DNA from: Clostridia bacterium
GTDB taxonomy: Bacteria; Bacillota; Clostridia; Christensenellales; DTU072
Length of the DNA stretch: 64,000 nucleotides
Assembly (NCBI GenBank): GCA_016297005.1
Contig: JAEDHK010000002.1
Location: 124,001-188,000, forward strand
Reading direction: 5' to 3'
Every line of letters starts with the position of its first letter. Within the stretch, counting starts at the first letter, position 1. Below the pieces are notes generated by a model. That model searched no databases. It saw only the letters and a program-made list of their open reading frames with translations, and was not told the DNA's origin. Positions 52,937 to 61,579 of this stretch are shown piece after piece. A program made the position numbers and the translations under genes.

Positions 52937-53743
52937 TTAATTTTCGTAATAAACGTTGCTGGTAATATAGTCGACGCCGAGCCTTCTCACTCTGTTTTGC
53001 CTCAGCTTGTTATTGATCGTCCAGACGTTGACGTCCAGTCCTTTGTCGTGGAATTTTTTGACAAGACTCCGACGAACGACTATATAACAGACGTCGATGG
53101 AAAAACCTTCTTTCAGGCAGTCCCCAAAATGCGGATCGTCTTTCCGGCAAGAAAGATATTGCAGTTTCATGGTCGGATCGGCAACGTGCACACGGTACAG
53201 GCTATCGTAGTCGAAAGCAATGACGATACACTTTTTACGGTCGTACGTTTCGTCGATCTCGGACAAAACTTGCGCAATCATATCTTCGGTAAAAACGTCT
53301 TTCAGTTCCACCACGGCCACTTTGTCGCCGCTTTTACAAACGGAAAGGTATTCTTTAAAGGTACTGATGAAAACGTCGTTTTTCGTCTTACCGTTTTTGA
53401 GCGGTTTGGCCGCTAATTCGGCATAACTGCTCTTTTCTACCGTTCGTCTGCTCCCGTCGGTAAAAACGACGTCCGCGTCGTGAGAACAAACAAGAATCCC
53501 GTCATTCGTCTTACGAATATCGGTCTCGATACCGAAAAAATCTTCGTTTTCGGCTGCCGCGGTAAAAGAATCTACCGTATTGTCGGGATAATACTCCGAA
53601 AAACCGCGATGCGCGATATATTGGGGGTTGGATTTAGGCGAAAATATCATAATACCTCCCATAACACCAAGTGCAAGGATCGCCCCGCACGCCACGACAG
53701 CGATGACGATCAACATCTTATTCCGGGTGTGTTGCTTCTTCAT
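52937..53743 (-). CDS. Membrane-anchored glycerophosphodiester phosphodiesterase
   Basis: 268 residues. One N-terminal membrane helix (about 10-33), then the GDPD barrel: YIAHRGFSEYYPDNT (His and Arg of the active site), GIETDIRKTNDG (metal Glu and Asp), CSHDADV (second His). DVNVWTIN near the end is typical. The active domain faces outside and would act on glycerophosphodiesters or teichoic-acid-like polymers. It lies two bases after asnS and 21 bases before asnA, an odd guest in an asparagine operon. Confidence 0.93.
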   Translation of the reverse strand: MKKQHTRNKMLIVIAVVACGAILALGVMGGIMIFSPKSNPQYIAHRGFSEYYPDNTVDSFTAAAENEDFFGIETDIRKTNDGILVCSHDADVVFTDGSRRTVEKSSYAELAAKPLKNGKTKNDVFISTFKEYLSVCKSGDKVAVVELKDVFTEDMIAQVLSEIDETYDRKKCIVIAFDYDSLYRVHVADPTMKLQYLSCRKDDPHFGDCLKEGFSIDVCYIVVRRSLVKKFHDKGLDVNVWTINNKLRQNRVRRLGVDYITSNVYYEN

Positions 53744-53745
53744 AA

Positions 53746-55119
53746 TCAGTACAGGTTGTTGACGGTACGCGGATAAAGAATGACGTCGCGGATGTTGCTC
53801 ATGCCGGTAACGTACATCAGGATCCTTTCAAAGCCCAACCCGAAACCGCCGTGCGGCGTCGAACCGAACTTTCTCAGATCGAGATAGTTTTCGTAAGCGG
53901 AAATATCCATATTACGGGCTTTCATCGCCGCAAGCAACTTATCGTAATCCGCTTCTCTCTCGCTACCGCCGATGATCTCTCCTACGCCGGGCACAAGCAG
54001 GTCGCTGGCGGCAACCGTCTTTCCGTCGGCGTTCTGTTTCATATAGAAAGACTTGATCTCCTTCGGATAATTGATAACGAAAACAGGTTTTTTAAAGTGC
54101 TTTTCCGTGATATAACGCTCGTGCTCGGTCTGTAAATCGCATCCCCAGTAAACCGGATATTGGAAGTTCTCTCCGCTATTTTTCAAAATTTCAATCGCGT
54201 CGGTATATTCCAGAACGGCAAAGTCTTCGGAGATAGCGTCTTCCAACTTCTGACGAAGCCCCTTTTCGAAGTGCTGTTCAAAAAAGTCAATCTCGGTCGG
54301 ACACTTTTTCAATACCGTTCCGATAACTGAACGGAACATATCTTCGGCGAGTGCAAGCACGTCGCGAAGATCCGCAAACGCAATTTCCGGCTCGATATGC
54401 CAGAATTCGGCTACGTGTCGGGGCGTATTGCTGTTTTCGGCGCGGAAAGAGGGTCCGAAAGTGTAGATTTTACCGAAAGCCATAGCGCACACTTCGCCTT
54501 CCAACTGTCCCGAAACGGATAAGCCCGCTTTCTTCCCGAAAAAGTCGGTGGCATAATATTCTTCTTCCGTCCTGGCGTCCGTCTTATAACCGTGCGTCGT
54601 AACGCGGAACATTTCTCCGGCGCCTTCGCAGTCGCTACCGGTGATAAGCGGCGTATTGACGTAAACGAAGTTTCTGCTTTGAAAAAACTCGTGCAGGGCC
54701 GCAGCCAGAACGCTTCTTACCCTAAAAACTGCGTTAAACGTGTTGGTACGAAGTCTCAGATGAGGAAGGGTACGAAGGTATTCGAGCGTGTGTCTCTTCT
54801 TTTGCAAAGGATATTCCGCAGGGCAATCGCCAAGAACGGAGATAGCGTCCGCGTCCATTTCCACGCCGCCCTCGCGGACGACGGACGGAACGACCTTACC
54901 TTCCACTTTCAATGCCGATCCCAGCTTCATAAAAGGAGCAACGTCGTTAATAACTTCTTTGTTAATAACAATTTGAAGGCGGTCCAGACTCGTACCGTCG
55001 TTGATTTCCAAAAAAGCCATGTTTTTAGAGTCTCTGCTCGTACGGACCCATCCGCAAACGGTCAGATTCTCGCCCATGTGCTGTTTATCCAATATTTCTT
55101 TGATGTCGGTATGTTTCAT
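53746..55119 (-). CDS. asnS: Asparaginyl-tRNA synthetase
   Basis: 457 residues. OB-fold anticodon-binding domain (residues 15-100: VCGWVRTSRDSKNMAFLEINDGT), then class II core with FRAENSNTPRHVAEFWHIEPEIAF (motif 2) and GFGLGFERILMYVTGMSNIRDVILYPR (motif 3). GAGAAGG precedes the ATG. No T-box is visible in the short, AT-rich upstream region. Confidence 0.97.
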   Translation of the reverse strand: MKHTDIKEILDKQHMGENLTVCGWVRTSRDSKNMAFLEINDGTSLDRLQIVINKEVINDVAPFMKLGSALKVEGKVVPSVVREGGVEMDADAISVLGDCPAEYPLQKKRHTLEYLRTLPHLRLRTNTFNAVFRVRSVLAAALHEFFQSRNFVYVNTPLITGSDCEGAGEMFRVTTHGYKTDARTEEEYYATDFFGKKAGLSVSGQLEGEVCAMAFGKIYTFGPSFRAENSNTPRHVAEFWHIEPEIAFADLRDVLALAEDMFRSVIGTVLKKCPTEIDFFEQHFEKGLRQKLEDAISEDFAVLEYTDAIEILKNSGENFQYPVYWGCDLQTEHERYITEKHFKKPVFVINYPKEIKSFYMKQNADGKTVAASDLLVPGVGEIIGGSEREADYDKLLAAMKARNMDISAYENYLDLRKFGSTPHGGFGLGFERILMYVTGMSNIRDVILYPRTVNNLY

Positions 55120-55311
55120 TTTTTACCTTCTCGACAAATGAATTTTTTATTATATTATCATAAATAATATAAAAAACGCAAGCGAGCAAGGGCATTTGCT
55201 TCATTTATGATAATAAGAATAGCCGTTTTCGGCAAAAGAAACCCCCATAAACCGTTTTCTACGGACTTACGGGGATGGTTAATCGACGACGCATTACGTT
55301 TTATACGAGAC

Positions 55312-55467
55312 TCAATAATTTATAATGCCAAGCAAATAATCGGCAGAAACGCCGAAATAATTGGCAATCTTCACGATATTACTTGCAGTAGGCTCCGCGC
55401 GAGATGTTTCCCAATAGCAGATCAAAGAACAACTGACGCCTATATCCTTTGTCGATTTTGTTATCTT
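55312..55467 (-). pseudogene. Relic of an XRE-family regulator
   Basis: The minus frame reads TKDIGVSCSLICYWETSRAE, then PTASNIVKIANYFGVSADYL and LGIINY before TGA. GVSxSxIxxWExGRAEPTxxNIxKIAxYFGVSxDYLLG is the standard XRE helix-turn-helix. There is no start codon; the frame is closed by TAA at 55468, and the next frame upstream gives LKDNKIDKG, the usual beginning of such proteins, so a frameshift split the gene. It lies between asnS and the LRR lipoprotein. Confidence 0.65.
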
Positions 55468-55528
55468 TTAAACCGATAGGCACAGAAGTAAAAATAAAGC
55501 TTTATTAAACCGTTCGATAAGAAAAATC

Positions 55529-55560
55529 AAAAAGGCAACGAGTCGCCTCGTTGCCTTTTT
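55529..55560. terminator. Bidirectional terminator
   Basis: AAAAAGGCAACGAG pairs with a TCGTTGCCTTTTT arm; both strands end in T-rich runs. It ends the LRR gene on the minus strand. Confidence 0.85.
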
Positions 55561-55612
55561 ATTATCTGTCTCCGAAGAAAACCTTCCTCCGTTAAAAATT
55601 TATCCTGCGCTC

Positions 55613-57757
55613 TTATTCTTCCGCGTTGCCGTCTTGTTTGGTCGGCTCTTCCTCTTTTACGGATTCGGCTTCTTCTTTCTTTTCTTCCGCTTCGGATTTC
55701 TCTTCCGTTGCCGTTACTTCATTTTTTGCTTCTTCGGTTTTCTGCGAACCGCGGATCTTCTTTTTGATCTTACGGATGGCCCACATAACGAGGAGAACGA
55801 TCGCGACAACAATCAGAATCCCACAAACAACGATGGCCATGATGGTGTTGGTGGTCAGCTTGATCTTCTTTTCTCCCGTCCAATCGATCTTTGTTCCGCC
55901 CTTCACTTCGGTACCGCAAAAATCGTTCCATTCTCCGTCCCATTCTTCCGGTTGTTCGCCGAGAGCAACGTTGATCTCGCCGAGATTGGAGCATCCGCTG
56001 AATGCGTATCCGCCGACGTAATCTATCGTCTTGGGAAGAGTGATCTTGGTCAAAGAAACACAGTTATAAAACGCATAGGCGCCGATCGATTTCACATCTT
56101 CCCCGATCACGATCTCGTCTATATCCTTCTCTCCGACGCGCAATTTTTCGCCGTAATACAAAGGATTGGCTTCGGGATCGTCGAAGCGGATTCCGCACCA
56201 CTTATCTACGTTTGCAATCGCTACGCCGCCGTTTTTAAGATGCAGGCATCCCTTGAACGCGGAAGCACCGACGCTTTCCAGACTTTCCGGCAAGGTCGTT
56301 TTGATAAACCCTCCGTTCACGAATGCATACGCCCCAATAGATTTGACGCCGTCAGGCACGACGATCTCTTCCGCTTCCGCACCGTTCAGGTACAACTTCC
56401 CGGCCTGGAACAGTGGGTTAGAAATGGCGTCTTCAAACACATATCCGCACCATGCGGTCAAGTCGTCGATATATACGCCGCTCAACTTAAAGCAGTTATT
56501 AAAGGCTTCCGAACCGAATGAAAGAGAAACCTTTTTCTCGCTATTTCTCTTGATCGTAATCTTTTCAACGTTAATACAGTTATTAAAAGCGCCTTTTCCG
56601 ACGGACTCGGCGTCCTCGGGCAGTTCTATCTCGGTAATGGTAACGCAGTTATCGAATGCTCCCGCGCCGACGGACTTCGTTTTGTCGGACAGGACGCAAT
56701 CGGTCAGAGCGATACAGTTATCGAAAGCGTTATCGCCCAACGTCTCGACTTCCTGCGCGTCATTTACCGCCTGCAATTTGACACAGTTTCTGAAAGCGCC
56801 GGCGCCGATCGATCTGACCGTGCCGGGAAGGGAGATTGTCGTCAGCCCGACGCAGTTCTCGAAAGCGGATTCGCCGACCGATCTGATACCGTCGCCGATG
56901 TCGACGTTATTGAGTCCGCAACAGTCGTAGAACATCGCCGGGGAGATATCTCCGATAGCTGCGGGGATACGTACGCTGTTCAGGCTCGTACATCCGGAAA
57001 AAGCTTTTTCGCCCACACTATTGACGGTTTCGGGGATATCGATACTTTCAAGAGAAGTACACCCTTTGAATGCGCTTGCGCCGATCTTTTCCAGACCGTC
57101 CGGCAACGTAATGTTTTTCAGTCCGCTGCAATCGGAAAAGGCATAATCGGAAATATACTTGGTACCCGCTTCGATATCGTCGGCCGTAAGTACGGTATTG
57201 GGCGCCATATTGCCTTTGAATTCGTAAAGAAAACTACCCACGTAAATGATCTTGCCGTTGGGCTGGTCTTTATACCAGGCGGTATCTTCAAAAGCGCCCT
57301 CGCCGATACCGGTGACCGATTTAGGCACGCTGATGTCTTTTAACGCGGTACAACCGGAAAAAGCTCCGGCTCCGATCCTCTCCAAACCTTCGTTCAGTTC
57401 CAGCGTTTTAAGAGTGGACCAGTTGAGACAGGCGTTGTCGCCGATGGTCTTCACGCCGGCTTCTATAATGAGCGTGCTGAATTCACACCCGCTGAAAACG
57501 TTTTTACTCCCGTCGCCCAGGGCGACGACCTTCTTGCCTTTGTGTTCGGCGGGGATGACGATGGGCTTATCTTTGACGACGGTACAGGCAGTCACAGTCA
57601 ACGTTCCGTCTCCGTTATCCGCAGTCGTAAGGACGTAATAGTCATACCTTATTTCTCCGCAAGCAGACAGTGCCGTTACGGAAATTATTGCCATCAACGC
57701 CGTCAAAACGACGAGTATGACGAATTTAACAATTTTTTTCTGTGCGGAAGTATGCAT
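55613..57757 (-). CDS. BspA-type LRR lipoprotein with C-terminal membrane anchor and charged tail
   Basis: 714 residues from the ATG at 57757, seven bases after AGGAGG; a TTG at 57781 lacks a ribosome site. Signal peptide with lipobox LSAC (Cys near residue 33). LRR_5 repeats fill about residues 70-620 (KTIGDNACLNWSTLKTLELNEG, ERIGAGAFSGCTALKDISVP). One membrane helix follows (about 648-672, TIMAIVVCGILIVVAIVLLVMW), then a basic stop-transfer patch and a tail of Glu and Lys to the end. So the protein would be anchored at both ends, with the tail inside the cell. Function unknown. Confidence 0.9.
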   Translation of the reverse strand: MHTSAQKKIVKFVILVVLTALMAIISVTALSACGEIRYDYYVLTTADNGDGTLTVTACTVVKDKPIVIPAEHKGKKVVALGDGSKNVFSGCEFSTLIIEAGVKTIGDNACLNWSTLKTLELNEGLERIGAGAFSGCTALKDISVPKSVTGIGEGAFEDTAWYKDQPNGKIIYVGSFLYEFKGNMAPNTVLTADDIEAGTKYISDYAFSDCSGLKNITLPDGLEKIGASAFKGCTSLESIDIPETVNSVGEKAFSGCTSLNSVRIPAAIGDISPAMFYDCCGLNNVDIGDGIRSVGESAFENCVGLTTISLPGTVRSIGAGAFRNCVKLQAVNDAQEVETLGDNAFDNCIALTDCVLSDKTKSVGAGAFDNCVTITEIELPEDAESVGKGAFNNCINVEKITIKRNSEKKVSLSFGSEAFNNCFKLSGVYIDDLTAWCGYVFEDAISNPLFQAGKLYLNGAEAEEIVVPDGVKSIGAYAFVNGGFIKTTLPESLESVGASAFKGCLHLKNGGVAIANVDKWCGIRFDDPEANPLYYGEKLRVGEKDIDEIVIGEDVKSIGAYAFYNCVSLTKITLPKTIDYVGGYAFSGCSNLGEINVALGEQPEEWDGEWNDFCGTEVKGGTKIDWTGEKKIKLTTNTIMAIVVCGILIVVAIVLLVMWAIRKIKKKIRGSQKTEEAKNEVTATEEKSEAEEKKEEAESVKEEEPTKQDGNAEE

Positions 57758-57828
57758 CCGACGTCCTCCTATGGGTCTCAATAAATATTATGAATTATAA
57801 GTCTATTTAACAGTTTTGTCAATGGACA

Positions 57829-58050
57829 TTATTTTCTTTTTATCGCAAAATACAGGATAGTAAACACAAAAAACGCACCGTTGACGGCGGCCGCTGCAAT
57901 GCACAGCGGAAAGAACCATTCCGGCACAAAAATAACTCCTTTGATCTTTCCGACCAGGACCCAGGTCGTCATCCCTGCAAAGACGAGATCGAACAAGACG
58001 GTCACGCCCATCAGGATAAGATAAATAAGCATTCCTTTACTTGGCTTCAC
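57829..58050 (-). CDS. Small two-helix membrane protein
   Basis: 73 residues with two membrane helices (about 8-30 and 45-68). The start is taken as GTG at 58050, nine bases after AAGGAGG; it overlaps the 3' end of the GLUG gene by 14 bases in another frame. An ATG at 58032 has only AGGA directly touching it. No family recognised. Last gene of the helicase/GLUG unit. Confidence 0.7.
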   Translation of the reverse strand: MKPSKGMLIYLILMGVTVLFDLVFAGMTTWVLVGKIKGVIFVPEWFFPLCIAAAAVNGAFFVFTILYFAIKRK

Positions 58051-60859
58051 TTTCGAATACCTCCTTGTATGCGTCGCTTTTTTCCATCTCTTCCTCGGTG
58101 GAGTAGGCCGTTGTCTGCAAATCGTAGACTTCTTCCGGTGCGTCGTCGTAATCATTTATTTTTCCGAAACCTTTCTTATCCGTTCCGACGTAATTGTTTT
58201 TGTAATAATAAGCGTTGTTGGAAAAACTTTCTTCCAACACGCTTTCCAGATTACTGTCATCTCCGTACATCATGATACAATACTGTTTAGCTTTTTCTCT
58301 GTTTGCCTCTTTATATGTGTACGTATACTTGACGGAATAACCGTCCGCACTCCCGACCACGCCTCCGACAAAAGAGCCGTCGCCTGCCGCAAATTCGCAC
58401 GACGAGAAGCAATGCCCAACCTTTCCCTGTTCGTTTTTACCGACGATACCTCCTAAAACGGAAGAACTCCCGGCCGTCGTCTTAACGGAGGTTTTCGAGA
58501 TCTTGACGATACCGCCGGCATTATAGCCGATCAATCCGCCGATAGCGCTCTCCGCGTCCCCGGATAAAGTCCCTTCCGCTTCACATTCGCTCACAACCGC
58601 AGACGACTTACCGACGATACCGCCCGCCGTAGTCTTTTCTCCGGCCTCAATCGTAACGGTTGCGGAACATCCGCTGATAGTGGTCGAAAGGTTATTTTGA
58701 TAAGAAGAGCTGCCGACGATGCCTCCCAAAAAGCATTCGTCCCGGACCGTAGCCGTCAACGTAGAAGCGCAGTTTATGACTCTTCCGTCCCCGGTGCCCA
58801 CGATGCCTCCGGCATAGCCCTTGTTGCCCGCCTCTATCGTTGAAGTCGCGGTACAGCCTTCTATTGAATATCTGCCTAATCCGGCTATTCCTCCGACTGT
58901 AAGGCCGTTTTTTCCTTTCAGTTTGCCGTTGAATTCACATCCGCTTACGTTAACGGTTGTCGCTCCCGCAATACCACCGACGTAATTATCCTGTTCCGCT
59001 TCGCCAAGTGAAGTAATCGACGCCGTTGACGTAACGCCGAAAACGCCCAAATAAGGAGAGTAATAATACAGTGACGTCGGCGAGGTATTGCACCCGACCG
59101 CACCGCCGAGGAAAAACCGCTGAGCGTCGCATTCGATATTGGCCGACGTTTCGCCCCCCGTCACCTTTCCACCATTATTAAATCCGACTATTCCGCCGGC
59201 GTTAACGTCGTTCGTATCCTCGGATAAACATTCTATCCGTACGGAAACGACAGCGTTTTCGACCGAACCAAATCGGTACGTATTGTTTTCCAGTCCATAA
59301 TAATTGATACCGGCGATACCGCCGACGAACGACCGTGATTCTTTTGCTTCCGTTTTGAGAGATCCGGAAGAAACGCACCCGACGATCGTGCCCGTATTCA
59401 ACGAAACGACGCCTCCGACGTAAAAGAGCGCGCCTTGCGATTTACCGGCAATTTCACCATCGAACCGACAGTTTTCTATCGTGCCCTCATTGATACAAGA
59501 TATCCCTCCAAGATATACGACTTCCGATTGCTCTTCCGTCGAGTCTGTCGATTCTAACTCGCACGTTGCCGTAACCGAACCCTTAGATAAGCAGTCCGAA
59601 ACGGTGCCGTAATTATGCAGGCACACGCCGGCCACGTTCGGCGACCATCCTTTCTGCGACGTCTCCTGCGACAGGCTTGCGTTGCTTTCGCACCCGGAGA
59701 TAACGCCCCCTTCTTTGTTCTCGGCGACCAGTCCTGCGAGATCCGTCGTTGTGGAAGCAACTTTCCCGCTTGTAGAACATTTGGTTACCGTTCCGCTGTT
59801 TTCGGAAACCAATACGGACAGATACGCATTCCTTCCGCCCGGATTATCCGCTGTCAGATCGCACGTTATCGCACACCCCGAGACGATTCCGCTATTCTGC
59901 CCGACGAAGGCCGATATATACACGGTTTCTTGCTCTTGTTCTTCGCCTGCATTCTCTTTTTCTTTGACCGAGATCTTTCCTTTAACGGTCAATTTCACGT
60001 TTTCGAGGGTACCGGTATTCTCAGCGATCAACAACGCCAGACTTTCGCTTGTTTCCACTTCGCCCGCGTCGATCACGAATTCCACGTCCTTGATCGTACC
60101 CTCCGTTTGAGAAAAGACCGTGCCGGCGGAACTTGCGGACAAGGCCACTTTGTGTCCGTTACCGTTCAGAGAGCCCTTGAACGCCGTACCCGGGTTTACC
60201 GTCAACGTAACGTCGTCGGCGAGCTTGTAATATCCTTCGTTTTGTAGTGCGAGGACAAGCTGTTTTTCGCTGCTTATCGTAACCGGGCTGTCTTCCGTTC
60301 CTTTGTCGTTCGGCATTAAAAAGTATCCGAGCAAGGCGCAGGCAACTATGACGATCGACAAAGCGCACGCCACGTACGTCGTGATTTTTTGCAGACGCGG
60401 CGTATGTTGACGGCGTATACGAATGCGATTTTTTCCGAACTCGACGACGCTACCGAATATCGTTTCCGCCGCATAAGCGATCTCTTCACGTATTGTCTCG
60501 TCCTTATAGGCGATAGGATAAAGGGTTTTCAGGCTGTCGTGCCGACCGAGCAGGGCGAGCATGACGAGCGGAGAAACGGGCCGCCTTGCGCCGACGAACA
60601 GTCTTAAAACGCGATGAGCGCGCTTACGGAAAAGATAATAACTCTCTCTGTCTTCTTCGACGATCGTATAACGAGAGACAGAAAGGAGCTTTTTTTCGTA
60701 GGTTAATGCGATCTTGACGCTACCGTACAGATAGCAAAGACTGAGCAGAGGAAAGCGACCGAAAGAATACTTTTCGGTATCTTTGTTGAATTCTTTTTTA
60801 AATGCGGTAAGATCGTCTTTTTTGATTGCCGCAAGCAGTTTCTTTGCTTTCTCCTCCAT
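58037..60859 (-). CDS. GLUG-repeat membrane protein
   Basis: 940 residues. Residues 1-150 are cytosolic, helical and charged (MEEKAKKLLAAIKKDDLTAFKKEF), then one membrane helix (about 156-178) and a large extracellular part built of GLUG repeats (GGIVGTGDGRVINCASTLTA, GGIAGLGRYSIEGCTATSTI), which form beta-helical stacks in IgA peptidases and adhesins. There is no signal peptide; the membrane helix orients the repeats outward. The cytosolic domain and its place behind a coiled-coil and a helicase gene are unusual for an adhesin. TAA of the coiled-coil gene lies one base before its ATG. Confidence 0.88.
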   Translation of the reverse strand: MEEKAKKLLAAIKKDDLTAFKKEFNKDTEKYSFGRFPLLSLCYLYGSVKIALTYEKKLLSVSRYTIVEEDRESYYLFRKRAHRVLRLFVGARRPVSPLVMLALLGRHDSLKTLYPIAYKDETIREEIAYAAETIFGSVVEFGKNRIRIRRQHTPRLQKITTYVACALSIVIVACALLGYFLMPNDKGTEDSPVTISSEKQLVLALQNEGYYKLADDVTLTVNPGTAFKGSLNGNGHKVALSASSAGTVFSQTEGTIKDVEFVIDAGEVETSESLALLIAENTGTLENVKLTVKGKISVKEKENAGEEQEQETVYISAFVGQNSGIVSGCAITCDLTADNPGGRNAYLSVLVSENSGTVTKCSTSGKVASTTTDLAGLVAENKEGGVISGCESNASLSQETSQKGWSPNVAGVCLHNYGTVSDCLSKGSVTATCELESTDSTEEQSEVVYLGGISCINEGTIENCRFDGEIAGKSQGALFYVGGVVSLNTGTIVGCVSSGSLKTEAKESRSFVGGIAGINYYGLENNTYRFGSVENAVVSVRIECLSEDTNDVNAGGIVGFNNGGKVTGGETSANIECDAQRFFLGGAVGCNTSPTSLYYYSPYLGVFGVTSTASITSLGEAEQDNYVGGIAGATTVNVSGCEFNGKLKGKNGLTVGGIAGLGRYSIEGCTATSTIEAGNKGYAGGIVGTGDGRVINCASTLTATVRDECFLGGIVGSSSYQNNLSTTISGCSATVTIEAGEKTTAGGIVGKSSAVVSECEAEGTLSGDAESAIGGLIGYNAGGIVKISKTSVKTTAGSSSVLGGIVGKNEQGKVGHCFSSCEFAAGDGSFVGGVVGSADGYSVKYTYTYKEANREKAKQYCIMMYGDDSNLESVLEESFSNNAYYYKNNYVGTDKKGFGKINDYDDAPEEVYDLQTTAYSTEEEMEKSDAYKEVFESEAK

Positions 60860-60860
60860 C

Positions 60861-61577
60861 TTACTTCTTGATCTTTACCTTTCTCGACGCCGCCCATTTA
60901 TCGATAACGGTATAGATATATTCTTCATTGACGTCGTTACTTTCGGCAATTTTTTTCAGTAGCTCGGCGTTCTTTTGCGAAGATTCTAACAGAGCGTCCA
61001 CGGACGCCCGTTCTTCGGACAATTCTTTTCCCAGATTCTCTTCTCCTTGCTTGATTGCGTCGATCTTGCGGGCGTTTTCACTGAGCACTTCGGCTACGTC
61101 CTTGTTAATAAAATCGCTCACTTTCCGTACGTTGTTGTCGTATCCTTCGAGCGAACGTTGCAGATCGCGGAGATTATAGTTTATTTTCTTTTCTTCGATC
61201 ACCGCGTCCAGCTTTTTGATCTGTTCGGAAGCTTTTCCTTCGATCTCGTTGATTGCGGAAATCCGTTGTTCGGTCTTTTCGAGTAACGTTACGAGATTGT
61301 CGATCTGCGCCACGTACTTGGACGTCGCTTTTGCAAACTGCTCTATCCGGGAAGAAAGATCGGTACTCTTTTCCGCCTGAGACGCAAGCGTTCGCGCAAT
61401 CGACTGAAGATTGCTTTGCGCGCTTCCGTCGAAAGCTGAATTCAACTTCTCAATATCGTCGCGCACCCCATTATACGTCTCCAAAAAATCCGTTAGTCCG
61501 CTTTGAATGGGCGTCAGCAGATCCCGATAGCCGACAAAAGCGTCGATAAGGGTCTTTAAGTCTTCTGTCTTGTCCAT
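60861..61577 (-). CDS. Coiled-coil protein
   Basis: 238 residues, almost entirely heptad-like helix (residues about 10-215), without signal peptide or membrane segment, ending in AASRKVKIKK. No domain recognised. GGAAGG before the ATG at 61577; two bases after the helicase stop and one base before the GLUG gene, so translation is probably coupled. It may bridge or regulate its neighbours. Confidence 0.8.
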   Translation of the reverse strand: MDKTEDLKTLIDAFVGYRDLLTPIQSGLTDFLETYNGVRDDIEKLNSAFDGSAQSNLQSIARTLASQAEKSTDLSSRIEQFAKATSKYVAQIDNLVTLLEKTEQRISAINEIEGKASEQIKKLDAVIEEKKINYNLRDLQRSLEGYDNNVRKVSDFINKDVAEVLSENARKIDAIKQGEENLGKELSEERASVDALLESSQKNAELLKKIAESNDVNEEYIYTVIDKWAASRKVKIKK

Positions 61578-61579
61578 AC

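Noticed and set aside
55120..55200. T-box leader before asnS
   Set aside because: The upstream region is too short and AT-rich, and no TGGNACC sequence is present.
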